Positions 1 through 8,699 of a DNA stretch of 64,000 nt are shown piece by piece. This stretch comes from Caryophanales bacterium (GTDB lineage Bacteria; Bacillota; Bacilli; Paenibacillales; CANHCR01): NCBI GenBank assembly GCA_947459205.1, contig CANHCR010000005.1, forward strand, positions 1 through 64,000. The letters are read 5' to 3'. The position numbers and the translations under genes were made by a program. Every line of letters starts with the position of its first letter. The first letter of the stretch is position 1. The notes beneath the pieces are model-generated. The model was not told the DNA's origin, ran no database searches, and saw nothing but the letters and a program-made list of their open reading frames with translations.

Positions 1-1
1 A

Positions 2-58
2 GACGTTAAACTGGCTGCACATAACCTGAAACAGCTGGTCGCACGATATTCAAGATAA
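2..58 (+). CDS. 3' end of an unidentified upstream gene (partial)
   Basis: An open frame runs from the window edge and ends at TAA 56-58, encoding 18 residues that finish in QLVARYSR. It ends 19 bases before the PTS permease ATG, so it is probably the preceding gene of the same operon. Too little is visible to name it. A GlcNAc-regulator or amino-sugar enzyme would fit the context, but that is a guess. Confidence 0.5.
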   Translation, partial: DVKLAAHNLKQLVARYSR

Positions 59-77
59 AGAAAGGGGGCCGACCGAC

Positions 78-1955
78 ATGAACTGGATGGGAGGCCTGCA
101 ACAATTTGGACGGGCGCTGATGTTGCCGATGATTTCGCTGCCAGCGGTGGCGGTTTTGCTATGTCTTGCTGCGATTCCCTGGCAACAGTGGGGGATGGCC
201 GAGGTCAGTCTGTTTTTCGCTGATGCTGCGACCGCTATTTTGCAACATTTGCCGTATATTTTTGCCATCGGAGTTGCGCTCGGTTTAACCGAAAGCGCGG
301 GGATGGCGGGACTGGCCGCACTCGTCGGCTATTTTATTTTTGAACACCTGGTCGTAGATACACTGGAACTTGGCGTTGCCGGCGGCATCCTGTTTGGGGT
401 GCTCGCCGCCTTTTGCTACCATCTGTGCAAACATTTGAAGTTTCCTGAATCGGTACAGTTTTTCGGTGGTCCCCGCTTTGCCCCGTTCATGATGGCGCTC
501 GCTTCGCTCGTGTTGTCGCTCGTGCTCATTTGGATTGGTCCATTTTTGCAGTCTGCACTTGAATCGACGGGGCGATTGCTGATTGAGTTAGGCGGCTTCG
601 GCTCGTTTCTTTATGGCACAGTCCATCGGCTGCTTGTGCCGCTCGGTCTGCATCACATCCTCAACAACTTCACATGGTTTCAAGTTGGTTCCTTTGAACA
701 GCCGGACGGACAAATCTTGTACGGCGATATGCCGCGCTTTTTTGCCGGCGATCCCGAGGCTGGTCTGTACATGGCGGGCATGTATCCGCTGATGATGTTT
801 GCCGTGCCAGCGATTGCACTGGCTATGATTCATGAGGCGCGCAAGGAGGCACGGGCACACATCAGCAAAATTTTCATCACGGCGGCGCTAGCCTCGTTGC
901 TCACCGGTGTGACCGAACCGATTGAATTTGCGTTCGTGTTCATCGCTCCGTGGTTGTTCGTCATTCACGCTTTGCTCGCAGGCTCGATGATGTGGGTATG
1001 TGCCGCACTCGATATCCAGCACGGTTTCGCATTCTCTGCGGGTGCAATTGATTTTGTCCTTAACTTTCACTTGTCGAACAACGGCTGGCTGATTTTACCG
1101 ATTGGCGCTGCATATGGCGTTCTCTATTATTTGCTGTTTCGCTTTGCAATCCGCCGTTTCAAATTGCGCACGCCAGGTCGAGGCGAAATTTTGTTGCCAC
1201 AGGATAGTGGGGAACAAGTCGTTGATCATGCGCCGCTCATTCTCAATTCGCTCGGCGGCAAAGACAACATTGTCCGTATCGAGGCGTGCATCACGCGTTT
1301 GCGACTGACCTTGAAACAAGAGCGTCTGCTTGATGCGGACGGCTTGACTCGCCTTGGTGCGATGGGTGTCATTCGACTCGGAGGTGGCAATGTGCAGATC
1401 GTCTTCGGCACATATGCTGAATTGATCCGCGATCAGATGATGGAATGGATGAAACATGACTCGCAGACGGCTTCGTTCGTAGCTCCAGCTAATGGCCAGT
1501 TGATGCCACTTGCAGATGTACCGGATGAGGTATTTTCGAAAAAAATTCTCGGCGAGGGGATTGCCGTCATGCCTGAACAAGGTATGTTGGTCGCGCCGAT
1601 CGGCGGGGTCATTAAAAAAATATTTCCGACCGCTCACGCCCTGACGATGACCACGGACGACGGTTTAAACCTGTTGCTACACATTGGCATCGATACGGTG
1701 AAAATGAATGGTCAAGGCTTTGAATCGCTGGTTGCTGAACAACAAGTCGTTCGCCCAGGTCAAGCACTGATTCGCTTTGACCTTGAGGCGGTGCGTCAAC
1801 AAGCGGCTTCTGCATGCATAGTGATGACGGTTGTGAACAGCAATCGCATCGCTGCGCAGACGTTGTCGCCATATCGAGAAGTGAAAGCCGGCAAGCAAAT
1901 TGTGCTCACCTTGCAACTTCATGATGAAGCGGACGGTGGTGATCGCGATGTATAA
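78..1955 (+). CDS. nagE: PTS transporter EIICBA, N-acetylglucosamine type
   Basis: A 625-residue membrane permease that imports and phosphorylates a sugar, with fused IIC, IIB and IIA domains in that order. The N-terminal ~370 residues are hydrophobic and contain GLHHILNNFTWFQ and RFFAGDPEAGLYMAG, which match the GlcNAc subfamily (NagE/NagP) better than the glucose one. The IIB active site is Cys404 in EACITRLR. The IIA phospho-histidine is His535 in LLLHIGID. An AAAGGGGG ribosome-binding site precedes the ATG. The 3' end overlaps ptsI by 8 bases (ATGTATAA), so the two are probably translationally coupled. Substrate is inferred from motifs only. Confidence 0.88.
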   Translation: MNWMGGLQQFGRALMLPMISLPAVAVLLCLAAIPWQQWGMAEVSLFFADAATAILQHLPYIFAIGVALGLTESAGMAGLAALVGYFIFEHLVVDTLELGVAGGILFGVLAAFCYHLCKHLKFPESVQFFGGPRFAPFMMALASLVLSLVLIWIGPFLQSALESTGRLLIELGGFGSFLYGTVHRLLVPLGLHHILNNFTWFQVGSFEQPDGQILYGDMPRFFAGDPEAGLYMAGMYPLMMFAVPAIALAMIHEARKEARAHISKIFITAALASLLTGVTEPIEFAFVFIAPWLFVIHALLAGSMMWVCAALDIQHGFAFSAGAIDFVLNFHLSNNGWLILPIGAAYGVLYYLLFRFAIRRFKLRTPGRGEILLPQDSGEQVVDHAPLILNSLGGKDNIVRIEACITRLRLTLKQERLLDADGLTRLGAMGVIRLGGGNVQIVFGTYAELIRDQMMEWMKHDSQTASFVAPANGQLMPLADVPDEVFSKKILGEGIAVMPEQGMLVAPIGGVIKKIFPTAHALTMTTDDGLNLLLHIGIDTVKMNGQGFESLVAEQQVVRPGQALIRFDLEAVRQQAASACIVMTVVNSNRIAAQTLSPYREVKAGKQIVLTLQLHDEADGGDRDV

Positions 1956-3678
1956 AGGAATTGGGGTCTCACAAGGAATTGCTGTCAACAAAGCGTTCGT
2001 ACTGCGCGAAACCCAAATCGGACATTACGAGCTCGAATATGCACCAGCAGACAGTGTTACGGAATGGCGAAAACTGCAACAAGCGATGGATGAATCGCGC
2101 CGTGAAATTAAAAAGATTCGCGAGCAGAACAAGTATTTGAGCGCAGATGAGATGTGGATTTTTGATGCCCATCTAACGATTTTAGACGACCCACTCATTC
2201 ACAATGAATTGAAACTACTGGTCGAGCAACAAAAAAAATCGGCGTTGCATGCAGTGCGCGAAGTGATCAATCATTTTCAGCAGATGTTCGAAAAGATGGA
2301 AGATGAGTACATGCGTGAGCGGGCGCAAGATTTGCGTGATATTGGCAATCGTTTGACGCGCAATATTCTCGGGCAAAAAACTGAAGAACTGCCAGATGAC
2401 GAACCGTATATCTTGTTTGCTAGTGAGATTTCGCCGTCTTTGATGGCGCAACTTGATCCGCAACAAGTACAGGCGATTGTGGCAACGCATGGCAACCGCA
2501 CCTCGCACGTTTCAATCATTGCCCGTGCGCTCGGGATTCCATATGTCGTTAGGGTCGATGAGCGACTCGAACAAACGATTCGCAGTGGCGATGTGCTGGC
2601 GGTTGACGGCAATCGCGGAATCGTCGCGCACAACCCGGATGACGAAGAGCGCCTGCAGTTTGAGTTTTTGTGGCAGCAATTTCAAACCTACAAAGAAAAA
2701 TTATCGCGCCTAAAAAATGTTTCGGCTGAAACGGAAGACGGCTACGTCATTGAATTGTTGGCCAACATCAGCGCGATTTATGAACTAGATGTGGCGGTTG
2801 AGCAAAATGCTGCGGGCATCGGTTTGTACCGTAGCGAGTATTTGTTTATGGAACGAGCGAGTGCGCCAGATGAAGAAGAGCAGTATGCCGTGTATCGGAA
2901 GTTGCTCGCCTCGTTGCCCGGCAAACCGGTGACGATTCGCACGATTGATATTGGTGGCGACAAACATGCTCCGTGTTTGCCTTTGCCGAAGGAAGACAAT
3001 CCGTTTCTTGGGTTGCGTGCGATTCGCTTTTCTCTTAAACACCCGCTGCTGCTTCGCATCCAACTGCGCGCGATTTTGCGGGCCTCGGCACACGGTCCAC
3101 TGAAATTACTCATGCCGATGGTCAGTTCGCTTGAAGAAGTTATACAATTCAAACGGATTCTTACCGAGGTAAAAGATGAGCTGCGCACCGCTGTAGTCGC
3201 TTTTGACGAGCAAATCCCGCTTGGCGTAATGGTAGAAGTACCGGCGGTTGCCTTGATCATGCCTGAATTGGCGAGCGAGGTCGATTTTTTCAGCATCGGC
3301 ACGAACGACTTGGCGCAATATATGCTGGCTGCTGATCGAATGAACGAGCATGTTGCGCATGTGTATGACCCGTATCATCCGGCGATGATTCGTTTGCTAG
3401 CAATTGTCTGTAAAGCAGCGGAGGAGCATGGCAAACCGGTATCAGTGTGCGGTGAAATGGCGAGTGAATTGCTGGCATTGCCGCTATGGGTTGCACTTGG
3501 CGTCCATGAACTGAGTATGTCGGCTAGCCATTTGTTGCAGGTGAAAGAGACGGTACGCTCACTACGTAAACAAGAGTGCAGACACATTTTTGAACAGTTA
3601 CTTGCATGTCGCACGGCTGAGCAAAACCGCAATCTTTTAGAAGAAGCAAAACAAATTTGGAAACAACGACAACAATGA
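1948..3678 (+). CDS. ptsI: Phosphoenolpyruvate-protein phosphotransferase (PTS enzyme I)
   Basis: Enzyme I transfers phosphate from PEP to HPr at the start of every PTS cascade. The product is 576 residues, the usual family length, if translation starts at ATG 1948 (MYKGIGVSQG). The longer track start at 1900 lies inside nagE and is rejected. The phospho-histidine motif reads GNRTSHVSIIARALGIP. The PEP-binding barrel carries IRTIDIGGDKHAP, a divergent form of the common DIGGDKELP/PLP, and FSIGTNDLAQY. It overlaps nagE by 8 bases. No ptsH (HPr) gene lies between or after, so it may be a second EI dedicated to amino sugars or may use an HPr encoded elsewhere. Confidence 0.9.
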   Translation: MYKGIGVSQGIAVNKAFVLRETQIGHYELEYAPADSVTEWRKLQQAMDESRREIKKIREQNKYLSADEMWIFDAHLTILDDPLIHNELKLLVEQQKKSALHAVREVINHFQQMFEKMEDEYMRERAQDLRDIGNRLTRNILGQKTEELPDDEPYILFASEISPSLMAQLDPQQVQAIVATHGNRTSHVSIIARALGIPYVVRVDERLEQTIRSGDVLAVDGNRGIVAHNPDDEERLQFEFLWQQFQTYKEKLSRLKNVSAETEDGYVIELLANISAIYELDVAVEQNAAGIGLYRSEYLFMERASAPDEEEQYAVYRKLLASLPGKPVTIRTIDIGGDKHAPCLPLPKEDNPFLGLRAIRFSLKHPLLLRIQLRAILRASAHGPLKLLMPMVSSLEEVIQFKRILTEVKDELRTAVVAFDEQIPLGVMVEVPAVALIMPELASEVDFFSIGTNDLAQYMLAADRMNEHVAHVYDPYHPAMIRLLAIVCKAAEEHGKPVSVCGEMASELLALPLWVALGVHELSMSASHLLQVKETVRSLRKQECRHIFEQLLACRTAEQNRNLLEEAKQIWKQRQQ

Positions 3679-3690
3679 GGAGGAACGACG

Positions 3691-4224
3691 ATGGAATTGC
3701 AAGGAAAACAAGTGCTGTTTTTTGTTGATGATGAGTTTGAAGATTTGGAAATGTGGTATCCGATTTTGCGATTGCGCGAGTCCGGTGCGAAAATTACGGT
3801 GATTGGTCCGGAAAAACAAAAGAAATATATCGGCAAATATGGCGTACCGCTCGTTTCTGATTTGGCGTTTGATGAAGTGAAGTCAGAAGACTTCATTGGG
3901 CTGTATGTGACAGGCGGTTGGGCGCCTGACAAGTTGCGTCGCTATCCGGACGTATTGCGTTTGACGCGAGAGTTCCATGAGGCGAACAAGCCGATTGCAC
4001 AAATTTGTCATGCTGGTTGGGTGCTGATTTCGGCGAAAATTTTGAATGGGTATACCGTTACATCAACGCCGGGCATTCGTGATGACATGGAGAATGCCGG
4101 TGCTACTTGGATTGATGAGGAAGTAGTCGTTGACCGCAACCTTGTGTCCGGGCGTCGTCCGCCAGACTTGCCGGCTTTTACGAAAGCGTTTGTCGACAAA
4201 TTGGCGGAGTACGTTGGCAGCTAG
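3691..4224 (+). CDS. DJ-1/PfpI family protein
   Basis: A 177-residue cytosolic protein of the PfpI/YhbO/YfkM branch of the DJ-1 superfamily, known for general stress protection, glyoxalase/deglycase-like or peptidase activity. The nucleophile elbow reads AQICHAGWVLISA, with Cys followed by His. The acidic partner lies in DDEFEDLE near the N-terminus. Ribosome-binding site GAGGAGG sits 7 bases before the ATG and the gene starts 12 bases after ptsI, so it may be cotranscribed. It is followed by the tandem terminator repeat. The exact activity cannot be read from sequence. Confidence 0.87.
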   Translation: MELQGKQVLFFVDDEFEDLEMWYPILRLRESGAKITVIGPEKQKKYIGKYGVPLVSDLAFDEVKSEDFIGLYVTGGWAPDKLRRYPDVLRLTREFHEANKPIAQICHAGWVLISAKILNGYTVTSTPGIRDDMENAGATWIDEEVVVDRNLVSGRRPPDLPAFTKAFVDKLAEYVGS

Positions 4225-4250
4225 TAAAGAGTAGGGCCAAGCTTTCAGGC

Positions 4251-4274
4251 AAAACGGGCAAACGTGCCCGTTTT
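4251..4274 (+). terminator. Terminator-like hairpin, repeat copy 1
   Basis: Perfect 10-bp stem AAAACGGGCA / TGCCCGTTTT with loop AACG. It ends in four T residues and could act in both directions. It lies downstream of the nagE-ptsI-PfpI run. Confidence 0.6.
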
Positions 4275-4357
4275 CTGGCCGACGAATGGTAGAAGAGAAA
4301 GTGACACACGAACTTGAAGACTTTCACTTCTACCGACTAGGGGCCAAACTTTCAGGC

Positions 4358-4381
4358 AAAACGGGCAAACGTGCCCGTTTT
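4358..4381 (+). terminator. Terminator-like hairpin, repeat copy 2
   Basis: An identical 10-bp stem-loop 107 bases after the first, created by the tandem duplication. Confidence 0.6.
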
Positions 4382-4488
4382 CTGGCCAACGAATGGTAGA
4401 AGAGAAAGTGACACACGAACTTGCAGACTTTCACTTCTACCGACTAAGGGCCAAACTTTCATAAAAACAAAAAATTCATATTTTCTTT

Positions 4489-4517
4489 GCAGGAATATCG
4501 CCCCTTAAGTCGAATAT
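4489..4517 (+). promoter_or_regulatory. Sigma-H type promoter
   Basis: GCAGGAATA matches the sigma-H -35 consensus RnAGGAwWW at every position. After an 11-base spacer, GTCGAATAT matches RnnGAATww at every position. It lies about 30 bases upstream of the ATG at 4548. No good sigma-A pair is seen in the same place. Confidence 0.68.
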
Positions 4518-4547
4518 TATCATTTGACGAAGGGAGTGATACCGAAT

Positions 4548-4964
4548 ATGCAATGCCGTTGCGGACTACCGATGAATTTGATGCTGAGAACCGTTTTGTT
4601 CGCAAACAAAGTGACGGTTCATTGTGTGCCGGTTTTTTCCTGCCAAGAATGTCACTATAGTCAAATTCACCGCGAGGTAAAGTTGCATTTGTCGAATATG
4701 ATGAAGCAACTGGGCGCGAATCCGAAAAAACAAACGATTTATTTTCAAGATGTCAATGAGTTGGCAAAGTTGCTTTTCAGAGCCTCGGATCCCGAATTTG
4801 ACAATAACACGGTAAATGAAATCATACATTTACGCATCAATGAATTGCAAGATTTACTGCTCTTGGCGGAGTCAATCAATGACGAGGCATGGGTCGATGA
4901 GTTGCACGACCGGCTCGATCAGATTAGCGATTATTCGCGCATATTGCACGAGTGGTATCATTAA
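4548..4964 (+). CDS. Hypothetical zinc-ribbon protein
   Basis: A 138-residue protein I cannot assign to a named family. The N-terminus has a CRC motif followed about 30 residues later by FSCQECHYSQ, so four cysteines (C-x-C and C-x2-C) are spaced as in a zinc ribbon. The rest is predicted helical and acidic, ending in LHEWYH. The start is set at ATG 4548, which follows AGGGAGTG at suitable spacing; the TTG at 4524 lies before that site and is rejected. A sigma-H-like promoter upstream suggests a transition-state or early sporulation role. A rho-independent terminator follows directly, so it is probably monocistronic. Confidence 0.75.
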   Translation: MQCRCGLPMNLMLRTVLFANKVTVHCVPVFSCQECHYSQIHREVKLHLSNMMKQLGANPKKQTIYFQDVNELAKLLFRASDPEFDNNTVNEIIHLRINELQDLLLLAESINDEAWVDELHDRLDQISDYSRILHEWYH

Positions 4965-4970
4965 ATTTAC

Positions 4971-5000
4971 AAAAAACTGCTCGTGAGAGCGGTTTTTTTT
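4971..5000 (+). terminator. Rho-independent terminator
   Basis: AAAACTGCTC gtga GAGCGGTTTT forms a stem with one G-U pair, followed by a run of T. It closes the zinc-ribbon gene. Confidence 0.85.
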
Positions 5001-5052
5001 CAAGTAATTATGAAAAAAATGTGAAATTATTTGAAAAAACATTGAAAATTCG

Positions 5053-5081
5053 TTGAATTTCTCATTTTTTTGTCGTATGAT
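5053..5081 (+). promoter_or_regulatory. Sigma-A promoter of ccpA
   Basis: TTGAAT, a 17-base spacer, then TATGAT. It is preceded by an A/T-rich stretch that could serve as an UP element and lies 31 bases upstream of the ccpA ATG. Confidence 0.75.
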
Positions 5082-5112
5082 AGCAATGTATTTCAGATTG
5101 GAGGTATGTCTT

Positions 5113-6123
5113 ATGACAGTTACCATTTATGATGTAGCCAGAGAAGCAGGCGTTTCTATGGCAACGGTTTCACGAGTAGTGAATAACAATACGAATGTCA
5201 AACCATTGACGCGTAAGAAAGTGTACGAGGCGATCGAAATGCTCGGTTACCGGCCAAATGCGGTAGCGCGCGGTTTGGCGAGCAAAAAAACGACGACGGT
5301 CGGTGTGGTCATTCCCGATATTTCGAACACGTTTTTCTCAGAGGTAGCGCGCGGCATCGAAGATATCGCCAACATGTACCATTACAATATTATTTTGTGT
5401 AATGCGGACAAGCGCAAAGAGAAGGAAATTCGCGTCATCAATACGTTGCTGGAGAAGCAGGTTGACGGCTTGCTCTTCATGGGCGGCACGGTCACCGACG
5501 AGCATCGCGATGCGTTCCGTACAACGAACGTGCCAATCGTGCTTTGTGCGACTTCGGAAGCGACGAATACATACGCTTCAGTTGATATTAATCATGAAAA
5601 AGCGGCTTACGATGCCGTTACGTTGTTGCTCAATCATGGGCATCGGCAAATTGGCTTCATTTGCGGTTCATTAGAAGACACGAACAATGGACTTGCGCGC
5701 TATAACGGATATAAGAAAGCGCTTGAATCGGCCGGCTTAGAGATGCGCGAAGAATTGGTGCGCATCGGCAACTTGCGTTATGACTCAGGTATCGACGCGA
5801 CCAAGTATTTCCTTGGTTTAGAGCCTCGCCCGACCGCGATCTTTACGGCGACAGACGAGATGGCGATTGGTGCGATTCATGCTATTCAGGATTTCGGTCT
5901 GCGTGTGCCACACGATATTTCCGTCGTCGGTATTGACAACATCCGCATGGCTTCGATGGTTCGTCCGCAACTGACGACCGTCGCTCAGCCAATGTACGAT
6001 CTCGGTGCGGTTGCGATGCGATTGCTGACCAAACTGATCAACAAAGAGACGGTTGAAGATACGCGGGTCATTTTATCGCATGAAGTGATTACCCGTAATT
6101 CACTCAGCCACGTCTACAAATAG
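5113..6123 (+). CDS. ccpA: Catabolite control protein A
   Basis: A LacI/GalR-family regulator of 336 residues that binds cre sites with HPr-Ser46-P or Crh-P and controls carbon catabolite repression and activation. The N-terminal helix-turn-helix and hinge read [22 protein letters not shown] and [15 protein letters not shown], as in CcpA. A periplasmic-binding-like sensor domain follows ([24 protein letters not shown]). The start is ATG 5113, eight bases after GGAGG; the track start at 5053 includes the -35 element and is rejected. The neighbouring acsA carries a cre-like site, matching known CcpA control of acetate metabolism in Bacillus. Confidence 0.96.
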   Translation: MTVTIYDVAREAGVSMATVSRVVNNNTNVKPLTRKKVYEAIEMLGYRPNAVARGLASKKTTTVGVVIPDISNTFFSEVARGIEDIANMYHYNIILCNADKRKEKEIRVINTLLEKQVDGLLFMGGTVTDEHRDAFRTTNVPIVLCATSEATNTYASVDINHEKAAYDAVTLLLNHGHRQIGFICGSLEDTNNGLARYNGYKKALESAGLEMREELVRIGNLRYDSGIDATKYFLGLEPRPTAIFTATDEMAIGAIHAIQDFGLRVPHDISVVGIDNIRMASMVRPQLTTVAQPMYDLGAVAMRLLTKLINKETVEDTRVILSHEVITRNSLSHVYK

Positions 6124-6172
6124 TTGGACGAAAAGAGTTGCACGAATTTTACGTTACAGCGAGGAATCACTC

Positions 6173-6880
6173 ATGACGAAATACAACAAAATTGGCTTGA
6201 TTGGTGCGATGGTGGAGGAAATCGAAAAGTTCCACAGCCAATTGCTCGATTCGACGACTCGGCGCTACGCCGGCATTGATTTTACGGAAGGCTTGCTCGA
6301 CGGTCAGCGGGTCATCGTCTGCAAATCGGGCGTCGGCAAGGTGAATGCCGCGATGTGTGCGCAACTGTTGATTTCACAGTTCGCTGTCGATGCGGTGATG
6401 ATGACTGGCGTTGCGGGTGCGCTCGATCCGCGTTTGGACATTGGCGATTTGGTCATCTCCACAGATAGCATGCAACACGATATGGACGTTAGTGCACTCG
6501 GATTCGCGCGCGGTATCATCCCGTTTGCCGAACATTCCGTGTTTGCAGCCGATGCGGAATTGGTTCGCTTGGCACGCCTCGCCGCTGAACAAGAGCAGTC
6601 GGTGCAAACGTTGGCCGGAAGGGTGCTTTCGGGCGATCAGTTTATCGCCGATCGTGAAAAAGTAGCGATGTTTTATGAGCAGTTAGGCGGTTGTTGCACG
6701 GAGATGGAGGGTGCGGCAGTCGCACAAGTTTGCTTTCTTAATGAAGTGCCGTTCGTCATCATTCGCTCGATTTCTGATCGGGCTGATGGTTCGGCGCATG
6801 TCAATTTTGCCGAATTCACGCCGCTCGCAGCTGAACGTTCGAGCCGCCTCATTAATCGCATAGTCGCACAATTGAAATAA
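6173..6880 (+). CDS. mtnN: 5'-methylthioadenosine/S-adenosylhomocysteine nucleosidase
   Basis: Cleaves the glycosidic bond of methylthioadenosine and S-adenosylhomocysteine, releasing adenine in the methionine salvage and activated-methyl cycles. At 235 residues it has the usual length. Family motifs are GLIGAMVEEIE, CKSGVGKVNAA, MTGVAGALD, EMEGAAVAQVC and IRSISDRAD, the last carrying the catalytic Asp. A GAGGA ribosome-binding site lies before the ATG. It follows ccpA by about 50 bases and ends in a terminator. Confidence 0.94.
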   Translation: MTKYNKIGLIGAMVEEIEKFHSQLLDSTTRRYAGIDFTEGLLDGQRVIVCKSGVGKVNAAMCAQLLISQFAVDAVMMTGVAGALDPRLDIGDLVISTDSMQHDMDVSALGFARGIIPFAEHSVFAADAELVRLARLAAEQEQSVQTLAGRVLSGDQFIADREKVAMFYEQLGGCCTEMEGAAVAQVCFLNEVPFVIIRSISDRADGSAHVNFAEFTPLAAERSSRLINRIVAQLK

Positions 6881-6907
6881 GCGTTGCCCGTTGACGCTTA
6901 TTTTTTT
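6877..6907 (+). terminator. Terminator of mtnN
   Basis: Perfect 8-bp stem ATAAGCGT / ACGCTTAT with a 9-base loop, followed by seven T. Its left arm overlaps the end of mtnN and its right part lies within the acsA promoter. Confidence 0.85.
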
Positions 6908-6930
6908 ATAATGAAAAGCAAGCGCTTTCT
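6884..6930 (+). promoter_or_regulatory. acsA promoter with cre site
   Basis: TTGCCC (6884-6889), a 17-base spacer and TATAAT (6907-6912). AGCAAGCGCTTTCT (6917-6930) fits the CcpA cre consensus with the palindromic core AAGCGCTT and lies just downstream of the -10, where binding would block initiation or early elongation. B. subtilis acsA is known to be CcpA-repressed. Confidence 0.7.
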
Positions 6931-6969
6931 TTTCGGCGCTGAACAATCGATTTTTTTAGGAGGCAAACG

Positions 6970-8685
6970 ATGAATTTTGAAACAATGGCCGTCGAGCGGA
7001 CGGATGGAAATATGGACAATTACGAGAGTGTGAGGGCCGATTTTTCATGGTCAGAGGTGGAGCGCGAATTTTCTTGGTATGAAACGGGCAAAGTGAATCT
7101 TGCCTATGAAGCAATTGACCGTCATACATTGACGGAACGCAAACATAAAACCGCCTTGATCTATAGCGATACGACACGCGAAGAGCAGTATTCGTTTGAG
7201 GAGTTGCGCGTTCATTCGAATCGTTGCGGCAACATGCTTCGCAAGCTAGGCATCGGCAAAGGTGATCGCGTGTTTATTTTCATGCCGCGTCTGCCAGAAC
7301 TGTATTTTAGCCTGCTCGGCGCGCTGAAAATTGGCGCAATCGTCGGACCGCTGTTCGAGGCGTTCATGGAAACGGCCGTCAGAGATCGGATGGCTGACAG
7401 TGAAGCGGTGGCTGTCATCACGACGCCGCAGTTGCTTGGGCGTGTGCCTGTGGCCGAGTTGCCCGCTTTGAAACATGTGATTCTCGTCGGTGAAGACGTC
7501 TCGGGTGAGACTGGACATGTCGACTTTTATAAGGAAATCGCTAGCGTTTCGGACGAGTTGGAGATCGAATGGCTGACGCGCGAGGACGGCTTGATTTTAC
7601 ACTACACATCTGGCTCAACGGGAAAACCGAAGGGAGTTTATCATGTCCATAACGCAATGATTCAGCAATATTGGACGGGGCGCATTGTGCTCGATTTGAA
7701 AGCGGATGATATTTATTGGTGTACGGCTGATCCAGGTTGGGTGACTGGTACGTCCTACGGGATTTTTGCGCCGTGGCTGAACGGAGCGACGAATGTCGTG
7801 CGCGGCGGTCGTTTCAGTCCGCAAGATTGGTATCGGACGATTGAAAAGTATCAGGTCACCGTTTGGTATAGTGCACCGACGGCATTTCGGATGTTAATGG
7901 CGGCTGGTGATGAATCGGTCGCAGCGCATGATTTGCGTTCGCTGCGTCATGTACTGAGCGTAGGCGAGCCGCTCAATCCAGAAGTCATTCGTTGGGGGCA
8001 GAAAGTGTACGGCCAGCGCATTCATGACACGTGGTGGATGACGGAAACGGGCGCACAAATGATTTGCAACTATCCAGCGATGGCGATTAAGCCGGGTTCG
8101 ATGGGCAAACCGCTACCAGGCGTGGAAGCGGCGATTATCGATGATGCCGGCAATCTCCTTCCGCCATTGACGATGGGCAATTTGGCACTGCGTACGCCGT
8201 GGCCGTCGATGATGCGGCAGATTTGGAAAAATGAAGCGAAATACGCGGAGTACATGCGCATCCCGGGGTGGTACATCTCCGGCGATTCAGCATACATGGA
8301 CGAAGATGGCTATTTTTGGTTCCAAGGACGCATCGATGACGTCATCAACACAGCGGGTGAGCGCGTTGGTCCGTTCGAGGTAGAGAGCAAATTGGTCGAG
8401 CACCCGGCAGTCGCAGAGGCCGGCGTCATCGGCAAACCGGATGCGGTGCGCGGTGAAATCGTGAAGGCGTTCATCTCGCTCCGCCAAGGCTTCGAGCCAT
8501 CAGAGGAACTAAAAACAGAAATCGCGCGATTCGTCAAGGAAGGACTGGCCGCCCATGCTGCACCGCGCGAAATTGACTTTATCGAAAAGTTGCCGAAAAC
8601 ACGTAGCGGCAAAATTATGCGCCGCGTCCTCAAGGCGTGGGAATTGAACTTGCCGACGGGCGACTTGTCGACCATCGAAGATTAG
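6970..8685 (+). CDS. acsA: Acetyl-CoA synthetase (AMP-forming)
   Basis: Activates acetate to acetyl-CoA through an acetyl-AMP intermediate. The 571 residues match the B. subtilis-type AcsA length. ANL-superfamily motifs are YTSGSTGKPKG (P-loop), TWWMTETGA, and YISGDSAY with GRIDDVINTAGERVGP. Lys548 in PKTRSGKIMRR is the residue acetylated in the family to switch activity off. AGGAGG sits 5 bases upstream of the ATG. In Bacillus acsA neighbours acuABC and ccpA; here ccpA is close but no acuABC lies in the interval, so any deacetylase system must be elsewhere. A stop at 8685 nearly abuts the convergent PBP gene. Confidence 0.95.
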   Translation: MNFETMAVERTDGNMDNYESVRADFSWSEVEREFSWYETGKVNLAYEAIDRHTLTERKHKTALIYSDTTREEQYSFEELRVHSNRCGNMLRKLGIGKGDRVFIFMPRLPELYFSLLGALKIGAIVGPLFEAFMETAVRDRMADSEAVAVITTPQLLGRVPVAELPALKHVILVGEDVSGETGHVDFYKEIASVSDELEIEWLTREDGLILHYTSGSTGKPKGVYHVHNAMIQQYWTGRIVLDLKADDIYWCTADPGWVTGTSYGIFAPWLNGATNVVRGGRFSPQDWYRTIEKYQVTVWYSAPTAFRMLMAAGDESVAAHDLRSLRHVLSVGEPLNPEVIRWGQKVYGQRIHDTWWMTETGAQMICNYPAMAIKPGSMGKPLPGVEAAIIDDAGNLLPPLTMGNLALRTPWPSMMRQIWKNEAKYAEYMRIPGWYISGDSAYMDEDGYFWFQGRIDDVINTAGERVGPFEVESKLVEHPAVAEAGVIGKPDAVRGEIVKAFISLRQGFEPSEELKTEIARFVKEGLAAHAAPREIDFIEKLPKTRSGKIMRRVLKAWELNLPTGDLSTIED

Positions 8686-8699
8686 TCGAAAAGTTAAGA

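Larger units (their letters stand above)
4234..4461 (+). repeat. 107-bp tandem duplication carrying two hairpins per copy
   Basis: Two complete direct copies (4234-4340 and 4341-4447) and the first 14 bases of a third (4448-4461) repeat with a period of exactly 107. The full copies differ at only a few positions. Each copy holds a 10-bp perfect stem (AAAACGGGCA/TGCCCGTTTT) and a second inverted repeat with 14-base arms (GGTAGAAGAGAAAG against CTTTCACTTCTACC, one mismatch). This fills most of the 323-base gap between the PfpI gene and the zinc-ribbon gene. Confidence 0.93.
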
